From: JAIBBD01 sp041390685
GTDB lineage: Bacteria; Chloroflexota; Dehalococcoidia; UBA2979
Assembly (NCBI GenBank): GCA_041390685.1
Contig: JAWKPL010000001.1
Coordinates: 620,001 to 684,000, forward strand
Direction of reading: 5' to 3'
DNA: 64,000 nucleotides
This document shows positions 50,093 to 59,223 of the stretch, piece after piece. The position numbers were made by a program, and so were the translations under genes. Every line of letters starts with the position of its first letter. Position 1 is the first letter of the stretch. The notes beneath the pieces are model-generated. The model ran no database searches. It saw nothing but the letters and a program-made list of their open reading frames with translations, and was not told the DNA's origin.

Positions 50093-51319
50093 ATGCGGGC
50101 AGAGATTCTCTCGATCGGCACGGAGATCATGCTGGGTGAGATCACGGACACGAACGCGGCGTTCATCGCCTCGAAGCTGCCGCAATTCGGGATCGACCTG
50201 CTGTATGTGACGCAGGTGGGGGACGACCGAGCACGGTTGCAGGAAGTGATCGCGCGTGCGTGGCAGCGCAGTGACCTCGTGTTCATGACCGGGGGGCTGG
50301 GCCCGACGGAGGACGACCTGACGCGGGAGTGCATCGCGGCCGTCCTCGGGGAGGAGATGACCGTCGATGCCGAGCAGGAGGCGCACCTGCGGCAGTGGTT
50401 CGCGCAACGCACTCGAGAGTTCCCGGAGCGCAACCTGAAACAGGCGATGACGATCCCATCGTGCCGGGTGCTGGCGAACCCTCGGGGGACGGCGCCGGGG
50501 TGGTGGGTGGAACGCGATGGCCGCGTGATCGTCGTGATGCCGGGGCCGCCCGCCGAGATGACACACATGTGGGAACGAGAAGTCGACCCGGAACTCGAGC
50601 GACGCGCCACCGCGGTGCTGGTATCGCGGACGCTGAAGACGAGCGGGCTCGGCGAGGGGTCGGTGGACGAGCGGTTAGGCGACCTGTGGAAGAGGACGAA
50701 TCCCTACCTCGGGATCTACGCACGCCGCGACGGGGTGCACGTGCGGATCAGCGCGAAGGCACCGACGCGCGAAGCGGCGTGGGCGCTGATCGTGCCAGTT
50801 GAGCAGGAAGTGCGGCGCATCCTCGGACCGGCGATCTGGGGTGTGGACGACGACTCGTTGGCGGCCGGCGTGGGAAAGCTGCTGCGCGACCGCGGGCTCA
50901 CGCTCGGCGTGATGGAATCCGCGACGGGCGGGGCCATCGCGGACGCGATGACGGACGGCGAGGGGTCGACGGAGTATTTCCTCGGCAGTCTCGTCACGTA
51001 CGCGACCCAGACGAAGATCGACCTCGGGGTGCCGGGCGGAGTGGTGTTCACACACGGCGTGATCTCGGAGGCGACGGCGGAGGCGATGGCGCGCGCCGCG
51101 CGGGAACGGCTGGGCGCCAACGTCGGACTGGGGCTGACGGGGATTGCCGGAGGCGCTGAGATGGAGGGCCAGCCGCCGGGGACGATGCACATCGCGGTAA
51201 CGGACGGGAACCGGACGCTGTACCGGCAATACTCGTACTACCAGGGGCGGGAGGCGGCGAAGCGGCGGGCAGTGACGGAGTCGCTGAACCTGCTGCGTTC
51301 GTTCCTGCAGGCGGAGTGA
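50093..51319 (+). CDS. cinA: CinA family protein (competence/damage-inducible)
   Basis: A 408-residue two-domain protein. Residues 1 to about 170 are a MoCF/COG1058 domain (AEILSIGTEIMLGEITDTNA, VFMTGGLGPTEDDLTRE, VVMPGPPAEMTHMWE) and about 250-405 a CinA C-terminal domain (GVMESATGGAIADAMTDGEG, GLGLTGIAGGAEMEGQPPGT). In tested members the first acts as ADP-ribose or FAD pyrophosphatase and the second as NMN deamidase, in NAD salvage. ATG at 50093 has GAGGAG upstream. Overlaps or abuts the aldo/keto reductase gene. Confidence 0.94.
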   Translation: MRAEILSIGTEIMLGEITDTNAAFIASKLPQFGIDLLYVTQVGDDRARLQEVIARAWQRSDLVFMTGGLGPTEDDLTRECIAAVLGEEMTVDAEQEAHLRQWFAQRTREFPERNLKQAMTIPSCRVLANPRGTAPGWWVERDGRVIVVMPGPPAEMTHMWEREVDPELERRATAVLVSRTLKTSGLGEGSVDERLGDLWKRTNPYLGIYARRDGVHVRISAKAPTREAAWALIVPVEQEVRRILGPAIWGVDDDSLAAGVGKLLRDRGLTLGVMESATGGAIADAMTDGEGSTEYFLGSLVTYATQTKIDLGVPGGVVFTHGVISEATAEAMARAARERLGANVGLGLTGIAGGAEMEGQPPGTMHIAVTDGNRTLYRQYSYYQGREAAKRRAVTESLNLLRSFLQAE

Positions 51320-51327
51320 GGGGACCC

Positions 51328-52254
51328 ATGACCAATACCGGGCTGCCCACGCGAATCCTCGGGCGGACAGGCCTCGAAGTGACGCGGCTGGGATACGGGG
51401 CGATGTCGCTCGACGACCGGTTTGGGCGCGTTATCCCGCCTGACGAAGCCACGCGGATCCTCAACGCCGTCCTCGATGCGGGGATCAACTACATCGACAC
51501 GTCGCCGGACTACGGGCCGAGCGAGGAGCTGATCGGACAGGCGATCGCGCATCGGCGACGGGAATACTTCCTCGCTACGAAGTGCGGGTGCCCCCTGAGC
51601 CTGGAGGCGGGCGCTGGACACGTCTACACGCCGGAGAACATCGTGGCGGCCGTTGAACAGAGCCTGCGACGGATGCGCACGGACTACCTCGACGTGGTGC
51701 AGTTCCACGGGAATCCCTCGATGGCGACGCTGGAGGAGCAGGGTGCAATCGAGGCGCTGCGAGGACTGCAGCGCACGGGAACGGTGCGCGTGATCGGGAT
51801 GTCGGGGACGGGTGAGCGTCTCCGGGCGCAGATCGCCTCGGGCGTGTTCGACGTGCTTCAGATCCCCTACTCGGCGCTGCAGCGCGAGGATGAAGGCGCC
51901 ATCGGCCTGGCGGCGACGGCAGGCGCGGGCACTGTGATCCGCGGCGGCGTCGCCCGCGGGGCGCCCTCGGAGGAGAAGGCGTGGGGGATCCGGCGGCTAC
52001 CGGAGGTGCCCGAGGAGCGGCCACGGGCGCTGTGGGAGGCGGCCCACCTGGATGACCTGATCGAGGGTGAGAGCCGGATGGGGTTCATGCTGCGGTTCAC
52101 GCTCTCGCACCCGGACGGGCATACGACGATCGTAGGGACAGCGAACCTCGATCATCTGCGGGGAAACCTCGAGGCGGTTGGGCGAGGGCCGTTGGCAGCG
52201 GATCTGTACGCGGAGGCGAAGCGGCGGTTGGACGAGGCAGCGGCGGTGACGTGA
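51328..52254 (+). CDS. Aldo/keto reductase
   Basis: A 308-residue NAD(P)H-dependent reductase with a TIM barrel. The family start TRILGRTGLEVTRLGYGAMS, the Asp-Tyr of YIDTSPDYGPSEELIGQAI, the catalytic Lys in YFLATKCGCP and the His near VVQFHGNPS fit the tetrad. It belongs to the ungrouped AKR clade common in Chloroflexota. Substrate unknown. The ATG at 51328 has GAGGGG upstream; a GTG at 51316 that overlaps the cinA stop is an alternative start. Confidence 0.92.
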   Translation: MTNTGLPTRILGRTGLEVTRLGYGAMSLDDRFGRVIPPDEATRILNAVLDAGINYIDTSPDYGPSEELIGQAIAHRRREYFLATKCGCPLSLEAGAGHVYTPENIVAAVEQSLRRMRTDYLDVVQFHGNPSMATLEEQGAIEALRGLQRTGTVRVIGMSGTGERLRAQIASGVFDVLQIPYSALQREDEGAIGLAATAGAGTVIRGGVARGAPSEEKAWGIRRLPEVPEERPRALWEAAHLDDLIEGESRMGFMLRFTLSHPDGHTTIVGTANLDHLRGNLEAVGRGPLAADLYAEAKRRLDEAAAVT

Positions 52255-52265
52255 GGACCCAGAAA

Positions 52266-52495
52266 CTACGGAGCGGTTGGCTGGAGTCTCGCCGGACGGT
52301 GACGCGGGACGGGGAGCGGAATACCATCCTCGCGAGCAGCTTCGAGCCATAGCTCCTTCGCGATCAACACGTCTCTTCAGGAGCGTCGCCGAAGGCAGGG
52401 CAGAACTCGAAGACCGGGAGGTCGGCGACGCAGCAGTCGTCTTCGTCGCTCTAGAAGATGTCAATGTGATACTGGCGTTGCGGGCCCTCCGTCAT
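52266..52495 (-). pseudogene. hicB: Decayed HicB-like antitoxin
   Basis: On the minus strand, starting at an ATG after GGAGGAGGG, the sequence reads as a HicB N-terminus (MTEGPQRQYHIDIF) but stops at TAG, then continues in frame as SDEDDCCVADLPVFEFCPAF and GDAPEETC to another stop; a frame shift then gives AKELWLEAAREDGIPLPVPR, the typical HicB second half. Taken together these recreate a full HicB domain (about 70 residues), so the gene is broken by one stop and one frameshift. It follows a hicA-like gene, as in intact pairs. Confidence 0.7.
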
Positions 52496-52723
52496 CACCC
52501 TCCTCCAGGAGTCGATCATGCTGCTGGCCAGACGGAGCAACTGACGAAGCTGGCAGGACTTCGCCTCACCGCGTTGAGCCTGAAGGTTCAGGAGAGCCGG
52601 CACTGAGGGATGCCTGTACACCAGGTGGCTGCCACCGCGCTGCTGGCGAATTCTGAACCCCAGCTTCTCGACAAGGCGTCGCGCGTCGGCGAAGGCCACA
52701 TTCTCGAACCGGCCATCCGACAT
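52451..52723 (-). CDS. hicA: HicA-like toxin, probably decayed at the C-terminus
   Basis: A 90-residue frame with the HicA mRNA-interferase fold: FADARRLVEKLGFRIRQQRG, GSHLVYRHP with the catalytic His, and LLNLQAQRGEAKSCQLRQLL. After LRLA the expected C-terminal helix is lost; it appears in another frame (GQQHDRLLEEGDDG), so a frameshift seems to have fused the end to the start of hicB. With a broken antitoxin beside it, an active toxin is unlikely. The 515-base stretch 52255-52769 holds only this remnant pair. Confidence 0.6.
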   Translation of the reverse strand: MSDGRFENVAFADARRLVEKLGFRIRQQRGGSHLVYRHPSVPALLNLQAQRGEAKSCQLRQLLRLASSMIDSWRRVMTEGPQRQYHIDIF

Positions 52724-52769
52724 TCGGCGAAGAGTTGCCCGGGATCCACGAGGTCAGAAAGTAGCAGCC

Positions 52770-53753
52770 TTGGTCATCGCCATCCCCCTCGGCGGCAATA
52801 CGATCTATCTCCTGCGGCTGGCCGAGGGCGGGGTGCTGCTGGTCGATGCCGGGCCGGACCTCGAAGGGTCGTGGGAACTGGCCGTGCTGCAGGCGGAGGC
52901 GCACGGGTTCACGCCCGCAGACGTGCGCGTGGTGCTTGTGACGCACTATCACATCGACCACGCAGGGCTGGCGGCGCGGTGGGCCGAGGCTGGGGCGCGG
53001 GTGCTCGCGGGAGCGATGGACGTGCCCGCGCTGCTCTCGGGGCGGGACTGGTACGAGGAGCGGACGCCATTGCGCCTCGCGGCGCTGCGCCGGCACGGGT
53101 GCCCGCCCGAGGTGATCGAAGCGCAGCGGGAGCAGGCGGGGCGGCACGGCTACCGATGGACGCCGTGTCCGCCGGGAAGCGCCGAGGCGGTCGCCGACGG
53201 GACGGAGTTTGCGCTCGAGGGTGGAGCGCGGCTGAGCGTGATTTCGGCGCCGGGACACACGCCAGGGAACCTCGTGGGGTGGGTGGAGGCGACCGGCGAG
53301 CTGTATTCGGGAGACACACTGCTTCCGGGAACGATTCCGACGCCGGGGCTGCACTTTCCGGACGGGCCGGACGGCGCGCCGGGGCCTCGATGGCCTTCGT
53401 TGCCGCCGTTCCTGCACTCGGTGCGACGGCTGCGGCAACTGCCGGCGCGGCGGGTGCTACCGGGCCACGGGGCGGCGGTGGATGAGACCGCACGGCTCTT
53501 CGAGCGGTTCGAGGCGCACCACGCGCGGCGGGCGGCGGCGGTGCGCCGGCTACTGGGAGAGCACGCGGATACGGCCTACGGCGTCGCACGGCGGCTGTTC
53601 CCTCGCGTCGGGCCGTTGCAGCTGGCACAGGCGACGACAGAGGTGATCGGGCACCTCGATGTGCTGTACGGGGCAGGCGAGGCACTGCGCGAGGAGTCGG
53701 GCGGGGTCGCGCGATACCGTCTGGCCAACGAGCCGGCGGCCGATCGGGTATAA
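52770..53753 (+). CDS. Metallo-beta-lactamase fold hydrolase
   Basis: A 327-residue MBL-fold protein. The metal motif is VVLVTHYHIDHAGLAARW near 54-71, with later ligands in SAPGHTPGNLVGW, SGDTLLPGTIP and VLPGHGAAVD. The C-terminal about 80 residues are helical and resemble the LACTB2-like extension (HHARRAAAVRRLLGEHAD). Zinc-dependent; possible RNase or thioesterase activity, substrate unknown. I accept a TTG start for lack of a better one; the true start is uncertain. The SdpI-like gene follows 8 bases after the stop. Confidence 0.85.
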   Translation: MVIAIPLGGNTIYLLRLAEGGVLLVDAGPDLEGSWELAVLQAEAHGFTPADVRVVLVTHYHIDHAGLAARWAEAGARVLAGAMDVPALLSGRDWYEERTPLRLAALRRHGCPPEVIEAQREQAGRHGYRWTPCPPGSAEAVADGTEFALEGGARLSVISAPGHTPGNLVGWVEATGELYSGDTLLPGTIPTPGLHFPDGPDGAPGPRWPSLPPFLHSVRRLRQLPARRVLPGHGAAVDETARLFERFEAHHARRAAAVRRLLGEHADTAYGVARRLFPRVGPLQLAQATTEVIGHLDVLYGAGEALREESGGVARYRLANEPAADRV

Positions 53754-53761
53754 ACGAGGCC

Positions 53762-54142
53762 GTGTCGCAGAACGAGTACATCCTCATCCTGTGTGCCGCA
53801 GGAGGCGCGCTGTCGATGGCCCTGGGGGTGGGGATGCTCTACGTGCGCCCGAACCACTTCTATGGCGTGCGGACGCCCGCGACGTATGCCGACCGGCGGG
53901 TGTGGCGGGACGCGAACCGACGATCGGGGAAGGGGCTGATCGCCCTGGGGGCGGCGGTGGCGCTGTTCTCACTGTTGCTGCTTGTGGCGCCGGGCGAGCG
54001 ATGGCCGCTGGCGTTGTTCGCCCTGCTCGCAGGGACGGCAGTGTGGGCGGGCGCCTCGGTGTGGTACGCGAGCCAGCGACTGGCGTACTACCGGCGCATC
54101 GACCGCGGAATGGCCTCGGAGGAGCTGCAACGGGACGGGTAG
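53762..54142 (+). CDS. SdpI-family membrane protein
   Basis: A 126-residue protein with three to four hydrophobic helices (ILILCAAGGALSMALGVGML, GLIALGAAVALFSLLLLVAP, WPLALFALLAGTAVWAGASV) and the SdpI/YfhL signature FYGVRTPATYADRRVWRDAN. SdpI of Bacillus gives immunity to a killing peptide; most homologues have no known role. GTG start 8 bases after the MBL gene, probably co-transcribed. It converges with chrA, 8 bases between stops. Confidence 0.85.
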   Translation: MSQNEYILILCAAGGALSMALGVGMLYVRPNHFYGVRTPATYADRRVWRDANRRSGKGLIALGAAVALFSLLLLVAPGERWPLALFALLAGTAVWAGASVWYASQRLAYYRRIDRGMASEELQRDG

Positions 54143-54150
54143 CGCTCGCG

Positions 54151-55332
54151 TCAGGTGATAGAGCGGTAGGCGATGCCGGCGAGGCCGCCGGCGGCGACGA
54201 GCCAGGCTGAGTTCACGTTCCAGCGGATGAGGAAGACCGCCGCGACGGCGGTCAGCAACACCGTGTACCAGTCGACGAGGGCGTCTCGGACAAGGACGAC
54301 GAGGACCGCGGCCATGAGGCCAATGGCGGCTACGTTCACGCCATCGAGGAGGGCGGAGAGCCAGGGGGAGCGCCGCACCCTCGAGACGAGCGGGTTGAGG
54401 GCGGCGACGAAGAGGAAGGCCGGGAGGAAGATGCCCACGGTGGCGAGTACCGCGCCGGGGAGGCCACCGAGCACATAGCCGATGAAGGTCGCCGTGGTGA
54501 AGACCGGGCCAGGGGTGAACTGGCCGACGGCGACGGCGTCGAGGAGCTGCTGGTCGGTCAGCCAGCCGAGGCGCTCGACGAAGTCGTTGCGGAGGAAGGC
54601 GAGCAGGACGTAGCCGGAGCCATAGAGCACGGAACCGATCTTGAGGAAGGTCAGGAACAGCGTGGTGTGGTTGTAGCCCTCGATCGCCGCGGCCGCGGCG
54701 AGAGGGAGCGGGAGGCTGCCGACGGGGAGCAGGGCGCGGAGGCTCCTCGGCCGGGCGGCGCGGAGTCGGACGAGGCGGACGGCCATGACGAAGAGGCCCG
54801 CGCCGAAGAGCAGCGCGATCTCGTTCACGCCCACGAGGTAGAGGGCGAGCACAGCGAGACCGACCGCGCCGAGGAAGGGCGTGCGGAGGGCAGTGCGTCC
54901 GAGACGCCAGAGGGCCTGAGCCACGACGGCGATGACGACGGGTTTGATGCCGTAGAGGAGCCAGGTGACCTCGGGGGTGGAGCCGTACTCGACGTAGGCC
55001 CAGGCGAAGGCGATGACGATGAGCATCGCCGGGAGGATGAACAGCACACCCGCGGCGACGAGCCCCCTCCAGCCGGCGCGGATGAAGCCGAGGTGGATGG
55101 CCATCTCGGTGGAGTTGGGACCGGGGATGAGATTGGTGGCGCCGAGGAGGTCGAGGAAGTGCTGCTGGCTGACCCAGCGGCGGCGATGGACGACCTCGTC
55201 CTGCATCATCGCGATGTGGGCAGCGGGCCCGCCGAACGCAGTGACGCCGAGGCGGAGGAAAAGCCTGGCCACCTCGGCGAGGCGGCCAGGGGGCTGCGCG
55301 TCGGGATCGAGCGGCGCGGTCACGCGTCGCAT
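54151..55332 (-). CDS. chrA: Chromate transporter ChrA
   Basis: A 393-residue membrane protein of the CHR family with two homologous halves. Each half has the family pattern: LFLRLGVTAFGGPAAHIAMM and NLIPGPNSTEMAIHLGF in the first, LFLTFLKIGSVLYGSGYVLL and AVGQFTPGPVFTTATFIGY in the second. About ten to twelve helices. Such proteins export chromate or, in many organisms, act on unknown anions. Start at ATG 55332 is chosen over an upstream one; ribosome site is weak. Confidence 0.93.
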   Translation of the reverse strand: MRRVTAPLDPDAQPPGRLAEVARLFLRLGVTAFGGPAAHIAMMQDEVVHRRRWVSQQHFLDLLGATNLIPGPNSTEMAIHLGFIRAGWRGLVAAGVLFILPAMLIVIAFAWAYVEYGSTPEVTWLLYGIKPVVIAVVAQALWRLGRTALRTPFLGAVGLAVLALYLVGVNEIALLFGAGLFVMAVRLVRLRAARPRSLRALLPVGSLPLPLAAAAAIEGYNHTTLFLTFLKIGSVLYGSGYVLLAFLRNDFVERLGWLTDQQLLDAVAVGQFTPGPVFTTATFIGYVLGGLPGAVLATVGIFLPAFLFVAALNPLVSRVRRSPWLSALLDGVNVAAIGLMAAVLVVLVRDALVDWYTVLLTAVAAVFLIRWNVNSAWLVAAGGLAGIAYRSIT

Positions 55333-55394
55333 CCTGCCACAGGCGCGGGGACGATGCCCCATGTGGGTCTTGCGGGGACGATGGAGAACTGGCC

Positions 55395-55796
55395 TTAGTC
55401 CTCCACGGCCGCAAGAGCGCGCGTGAGGCGGTCCTTCGCGTCAGTGGCGACGGCTTCGAGGGCGGGATTGCCGGTGACGGCCATCATCTGCTGGGGGTCG
55501 AGCGCGGCGACGACGGAGCCCCCGTCATCGGTTTCGTATACGACGACGTTGCAGGGGAGCAGCAGGCCGATGTCCAACTCCTCCGTCAGGGCACGGTGGG
55601 CGAGGGGCGGATTGCAGGCGCCGATGATGTCGTAGCGACGGAAGTCGGCGCCGAGGCGCGACTGCATCGTCGCCTGCACATCGATCTCCGTCAGGACGCC
55701 GAACCCCTCGTCCTTGAGCGCGGCCTTTGTCGCCTCGAGGGCTTCGTCGTAGGGGCGGGCGGTGCGGACGAAGAGACCATAGGTGCGCTGTTCCAT
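55395..55796 (-). CDS. DUF302 family protein
   Basis: A 133-residue protein of the DUF302 fold: ALEATKAALKDEGFGVLTEI, DIIGACNPPLAHRALTEELD, LLPCNVVVYE and VVAALDPQQMMAVTGNP are typical. The family is common and its function is unknown; some are linked to redox or sulfur genes. It lies 62 bases before the chrA start on the same strand. ATG preceded by GAAAGGACC, a fair ribosome site. No signal peptide. Confidence 0.9.
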   Translation of the reverse strand: MEQRTYGLFVRTARPYDEALEATKAALKDEGFGVLTEIDVQATMQSRLGADFRRYDIIGACNPPLAHRALTEELDIGLLLPCNVVVYETDDGGSVVAALDPQQMMAVTGNPALEAVATDAKDRLTRALAAVED

Positions 55797-55877
55797 CGAA
55801 GGTCCTTTCAGCGAGTGCGGACTCGATCCAGCGTACAGGCCTGCCCGGGGCCCGGGGGTAGACGAAGGTCATGCGCG

Positions 55878-55903
55878 ACGAGGGCCGGTTGCCCGGCCCT
55901 CGT
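55878..55903. terminator. Terminator after the VWA gene
   Basis: An 11-bp perfect stem (acgagggccgg / ccggccctcgt) with loop TTGC lies 24 bases beyond the stop of the NorD-like gene on the minus strand. It separates that operon from the DUF302 gene. Confidence 0.65.
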
Positions 55904-55926
55904 GATGAGTGTTCGCGTTTTCGTCG

Positions 55927-58900
55927 TTAGTCAGCCGCCAGCGCGCGGTAGAGGGTCGTAAGACGGCGGGGGAGCTGCTCGATCTCGTCGACGACCTCGT
56001 AGCCGACGTCTGAGCACATCTGCTTCATGTAGTCGTGGCCTTCCTTGTCGACGGTGATGAGGAAGGGGACAACGCCGGAGCGTTTGGCCTCCATGAGCGC
56101 CTGGTGGGTGTCGTGGACGGCGTATTCCTTCTCCGTACGATCGCGGCCGTAGCCGTGGTCTTGCGGGCGGCCGTCTGAGACGAGAATGAGGATCTTCACC
56201 TTCGCGTCGTACTCGTTGAGCTTCGCGACCGTGTGGCGAACCGCGGGACCCATACGCGTGGAGCGGATGGGCTGAATCTTGTCGATGCGGCGTCGGACGC
56301 GGTCGCTGAAGTTCTCGCCGAGGTCCTTGATGACGTGATACTCGACGTTGTCGCGGCCGTAGCCGGAGAAGCCGTAGATGCCATAGGAGTCGCCGATGGC
56401 CTCGAGGGCCTCGACGATCATGACGAGCGACTCCTTCTCGAGGTCGACGATGCGCTTCGGGGGCTCGATCGCGCGCAGGGCGCGGCGCTGCGAGAGCCAC
56501 TGGAAGTAGTTCCGGGGGTCGCCATTGAACTCGTCGTCGTCGCTGTAGTCGACCTTCTGCTTGTCGATCTCCTCGTCGGTGGAGGCAGACATGTCCATGA
56601 GGAAGGCGACGGCAACGTCTCGCTCGACCTTGTTGCGACGCCAGTAGACCTGGGCAAGCGGGCCCACGCCGGCACGCTTGTCGACGATGAACTCGATGGC
56701 GCGGTCCAGGTCGATCTCCTCACCGTCCTCGAGGCGTTTGATGCGGCGGAAGCTCTCCGGGCGCATCATCTCGAACTGGCGGCGGGTATCCGTGACGAGG
56801 CCGTGGTGCTTGCGCAGGGTCTCGTCGTAGAAGTCGGTGTCGCCCTCCTCGGCGAGACGCTCGCCGACGCGGCACCAGCGGGGGCGGTAGTCTGAGGCGC
56901 GGAAGTCCCACTCGTCATAGTAGGTCCATGTGATCTCGAGCTCGAGCGGCTGCTCCTCGCCCTCGCCCGGCCCACCCCCGTCGTCTCCGCCGTCGTTCTC
57001 TTTCTTCGCCTTGAGGGTAGAGGCGGGCGTCGACGCTTCTTTCTCGAGGTTGTCGAGGAACATGCCCATCGACTCGGCGAACTCGGCCTCGATCATCTCG
57101 GAGATGTTCAGTTCGGCGGACTTCTGGAGCATCTCCATGAGCTGTTCGCGGGTGAGCGGGGAGGCCTCGCCGTCGGCGTTGTCGCCCTGCTGCTTGAGCT
57201 TCATCAGGAGCTGAACGAGCTCGGGCTTGAAGTCGCCCCGGAAGTCCGGTTGGCCGGGGGCCTCGAAGTCCACGCCCTCCTCGCTGTGCGGCATGGGCGC
57301 CTGGTCGCCCTGCCCGGACGGCATCGACGGGTACATGCTGAGCGTGTCCTCGTCGGGCTCGACCCAGTCCGCCTCCGGGAAGGCGTTCAGGAGGTTGGGA
57401 ATCAGTGTGACGAGGTCGTAGAGGGCGGCGGCAACCTCGGCGGAGTCCTGCACCAGAGCGCCCGGCTGTTCGATGACCTTGAGGGCGTTGAGGCCCTGGC
57501 GGAGGATATCGGCCAGCTCGCGGGGCCAGAGGATGCGGTCGGCACGACCCAGCGAGGACCGCAGCAGGTTTTCGCAGAAGGCGGCACGAAGGGCCATCGT
57601 GCGGACATCGGGGCGGCGCTCGGCCTCGAAGGCCTGGAGGCGCTGCAGCCACACACGGATGCCGCCGTACTCGCGCGCGACGTAGGAGTCGATACGCGTG
57701 TCCTCAACGATGGTGAAGAGGGCCGCGATGAGGTCGCGGTCCTCGAACAGGTCGTAGTAGCGCTCCATCGAGGTGATGACGGGCCGTTCGCGCGGCGGGA
57801 GCGTTGCCTCGCGCTCGAGCAGGGTGTCCGGCGTGTGCGCGCCCGTCTCGCCGAAGCGGAAGGCGAAAGAGCCGAATTCCATACGGCCAGTCTGGTGCGT
57901 CGTGAAAACCTTGTAGCACTGGAAGTTGGCGGCCTGGTCCGGGAATGAGCCGACGAACGGCGGAAGGTAGATCGAGGTGCCCTCGGTGGTGGCGACGGAC
58001 TCGGTCACCCAGCCGATGCCCTTGTCGACGAGTTCTTCGGCGGAGCGGATGGCGACCTGCTCGCCGGTGAGCGCCTTCGCGTACATGCGAAGGAGCGAGC
58101 CGACATGGGTGAGCTCGACGCGGGCGGAAAGGGAGGCGAGGGCCTGCTCGGCGCGGACCGACTCGAGGCGGAAGTAGGCCTCGGCACCCTCGACGTTGCC
58201 TTCTTCGAAGAGGAGGCGGCTGCCGGGCTCGGCCCACTGCCCGAGCTGATCGGTGGTGAGGCGGGTAAGGACAGACGGCGCCGACGAGAGCAGGGACATG
58301 GCGGCGACGGGGCTCCCGGTCGCGATGTGCGAGGCGAGTTTGATCAGAATCTCGTGCTCGGCCGACGGCACGGCAGCGAGGGCCGTGGCGGCATCGACGA
58401 AGTGTGGGAACCCCTGGCGACCACCGGCGGTGACGACCTTCGCGGCGATCTCGAGGAAGGTGAGGCGCTCGTCCTGCTCGACACCCTGGATCAGCTGAGG
58501 CCCGCGTTCGAAGTAGAGACGGGTGTCTGCCCACGAGGCGCGCGTCACGGCGCGGGCGAAGCCGAGGAACGGCTCGCGGTCGGCGGGACGGAGGCCCTCG
58601 AAGAGGTCCGGTGAGGACTCGAGGCAGATCGTCGCGAGCTGGTAGGAGCGGTCGGAGAGCAGGTCGATGACCTCGACGAGGTCCTCGACGAGGTGCAGGC
58701 GGAGCGGTCCGAGCAGCTTCGGGGTGAGCTCGTAGAAGAGCGAGGCGAGTGCGACGGATTTCCAGTTGCCGCGGTGCAGGCGTTCGCCCATGCGCGCCCA
58801 GCGGCCAATCTCGTTCTGGCCGGCGTGCCGGAGCGGGATCTCCTCGCCCATGATGCCGACGCTGTCGCCGCGTTCGAGCGGAAGCAGCGGTATGACCTCG

Positions 58901-59223
58901 GGGGCGGCGCGGAGGAAGGCGGCGGCGACGGGTGGCGAGCTTTCGGTGATGCGGCCCGCGGTCTCGGCGCAGTACATGACGAGGCTGAAGGGCAGCTGGT
59001 TCGCGATGCGGGGGCCGACGCGGAAGTACTCGACGGCGGCTTCCCAGGAGCGGAGGGAGCGTCCGGCGAGGTCGACGCCGGCGGCCGCCCAGGCCTCGAG
59101 GTCCTCGGACGAGAGGATGGGCTCCATGGCAGCAAGGGCCACCGAGAACTCATCTGGCACAGCTGGGCCGTGGCCGCGAAGCGCGGGGTCGTGGCGGGCG
59201 ATCAGTTCATCGACGATGCTCAT
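55927..59223 (-). CDS. Very large NorD/CbbO-like VWA domain protein
   Basis: A 1098-residue soluble protein. The N-terminal about 600 residues are helical repeats of unknown type (RSWEAAVEYFRVGPRIANQL), the middle has a long acidic linker (SAELNISEMIEAEFAESMG), and the C-terminal about 240 residues are a von Willebrand A domain with MIDAS at D877 (FLMDMSASTDEEID) and later ILILVSDGRPQDHG. Such proteins pair with NorQ/CbbQ AAA ATPases to activate metalloenzymes (NO reductase, Rubisco). It is larger than usual NorD. It ends the coaE-NorQ-phosphoesterase operon and overlaps the phosphoesterase stop by 4 bases. Confidence 0.9.
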   Translation of the reverse strand: MSIVDELIARHDPALRGHGPAVPDEFSVALAAMEPILSSEDLEAWAAAGVDLAGRSLRSWEAAVEYFRVGPRIANQLPFSLVMYCAETAGRITESSPPVAAAFLRAAPEVIPLLPLERGDSVGIMGEEIPLRHAGQNEIGRWARMGERLHRGNWKSVALASLFYELTPKLLGPLRLHLVEDLVEVIDLLSDRSYQLATICLESSPDLFEGLRPADREPFLGFARAVTRASWADTRLYFERGPQLIQGVEQDERLTFLEIAAKVVTAGGRQGFPHFVDAATALAAVPSAEHEILIKLASHIATGSPVAAMSLLSSAPSVLTRLTTDQLGQWAEPGSRLLFEEGNVEGAEAYFRLESVRAEQALASLSARVELTHVGSLLRMYAKALTGEQVAIRSAEELVDKGIGWVTESVATTEGTSIYLPPFVGSFPDQAANFQCYKVFTTHQTGRMEFGSFAFRFGETGAHTPDTLLEREATLPPRERPVITSMERYYDLFEDRDLIAALFTIVEDTRIDSYVAREYGGIRVWLQRLQAFEAERRPDVRTMALRAAFCENLLRSSLGRADRILWPRELADILRQGLNALKVIEQPGALVQDSAEVAAALYDLVTLIPNLLNAFPEADWVEPDEDTLSMYPSMPSGQGDQAPMPHSEEGVDFEAPGQPDFRGDFKPELVQLLMKLKQQGDNADGEASPLTREQLMEMLQKSAELNISEMIEAEFAESMGMFLDNLEKEASTPASTLKAKKENDGGDDGGGPGEGEEQPLELEITWTYYDEWDFRASDYRPRWCRVGERLAEEGDTDFYDETLRKHHGLVTDTRRQFEMMRPESFRRIKRLEDGEEIDLDRAIEFIVDKRAGVGPLAQVYWRRNKVERDVAVAFLMDMSASTDEEIDKQKVDYSDDDEFNGDPRNYFQWLSQRRALRAIEPPKRIVDLEKESLVMIVEALEAIGDSYGIYGFSGYGRDNVEYHVIKDLGENFSDRVRRRIDKIQPIRSTRMGPAVRHTVAKLNEYDAKVKILILVSDGRPQDHGYGRDRTEKEYAVHDTHQALMEAKRSGVVPFLITVDKEGHDYMKQMCSDVGYEVVDEIEQLPRRLTTLYRALAAD

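Noticed and set aside
52277..52606. A 109-codon plus-strand frame between the aldo/keto reductase and MBL genes
   Set aside because: It is antisense to HicA/HicB-like sequence on the minus strand and shows no motif or ribosome site.
53969..55414. A 481-codon minus-strand frame overlapping chrA
   Set aside because: It is out of frame with the ChrA protein and its translation is Arg/Pro-rich low-complexity sequence.
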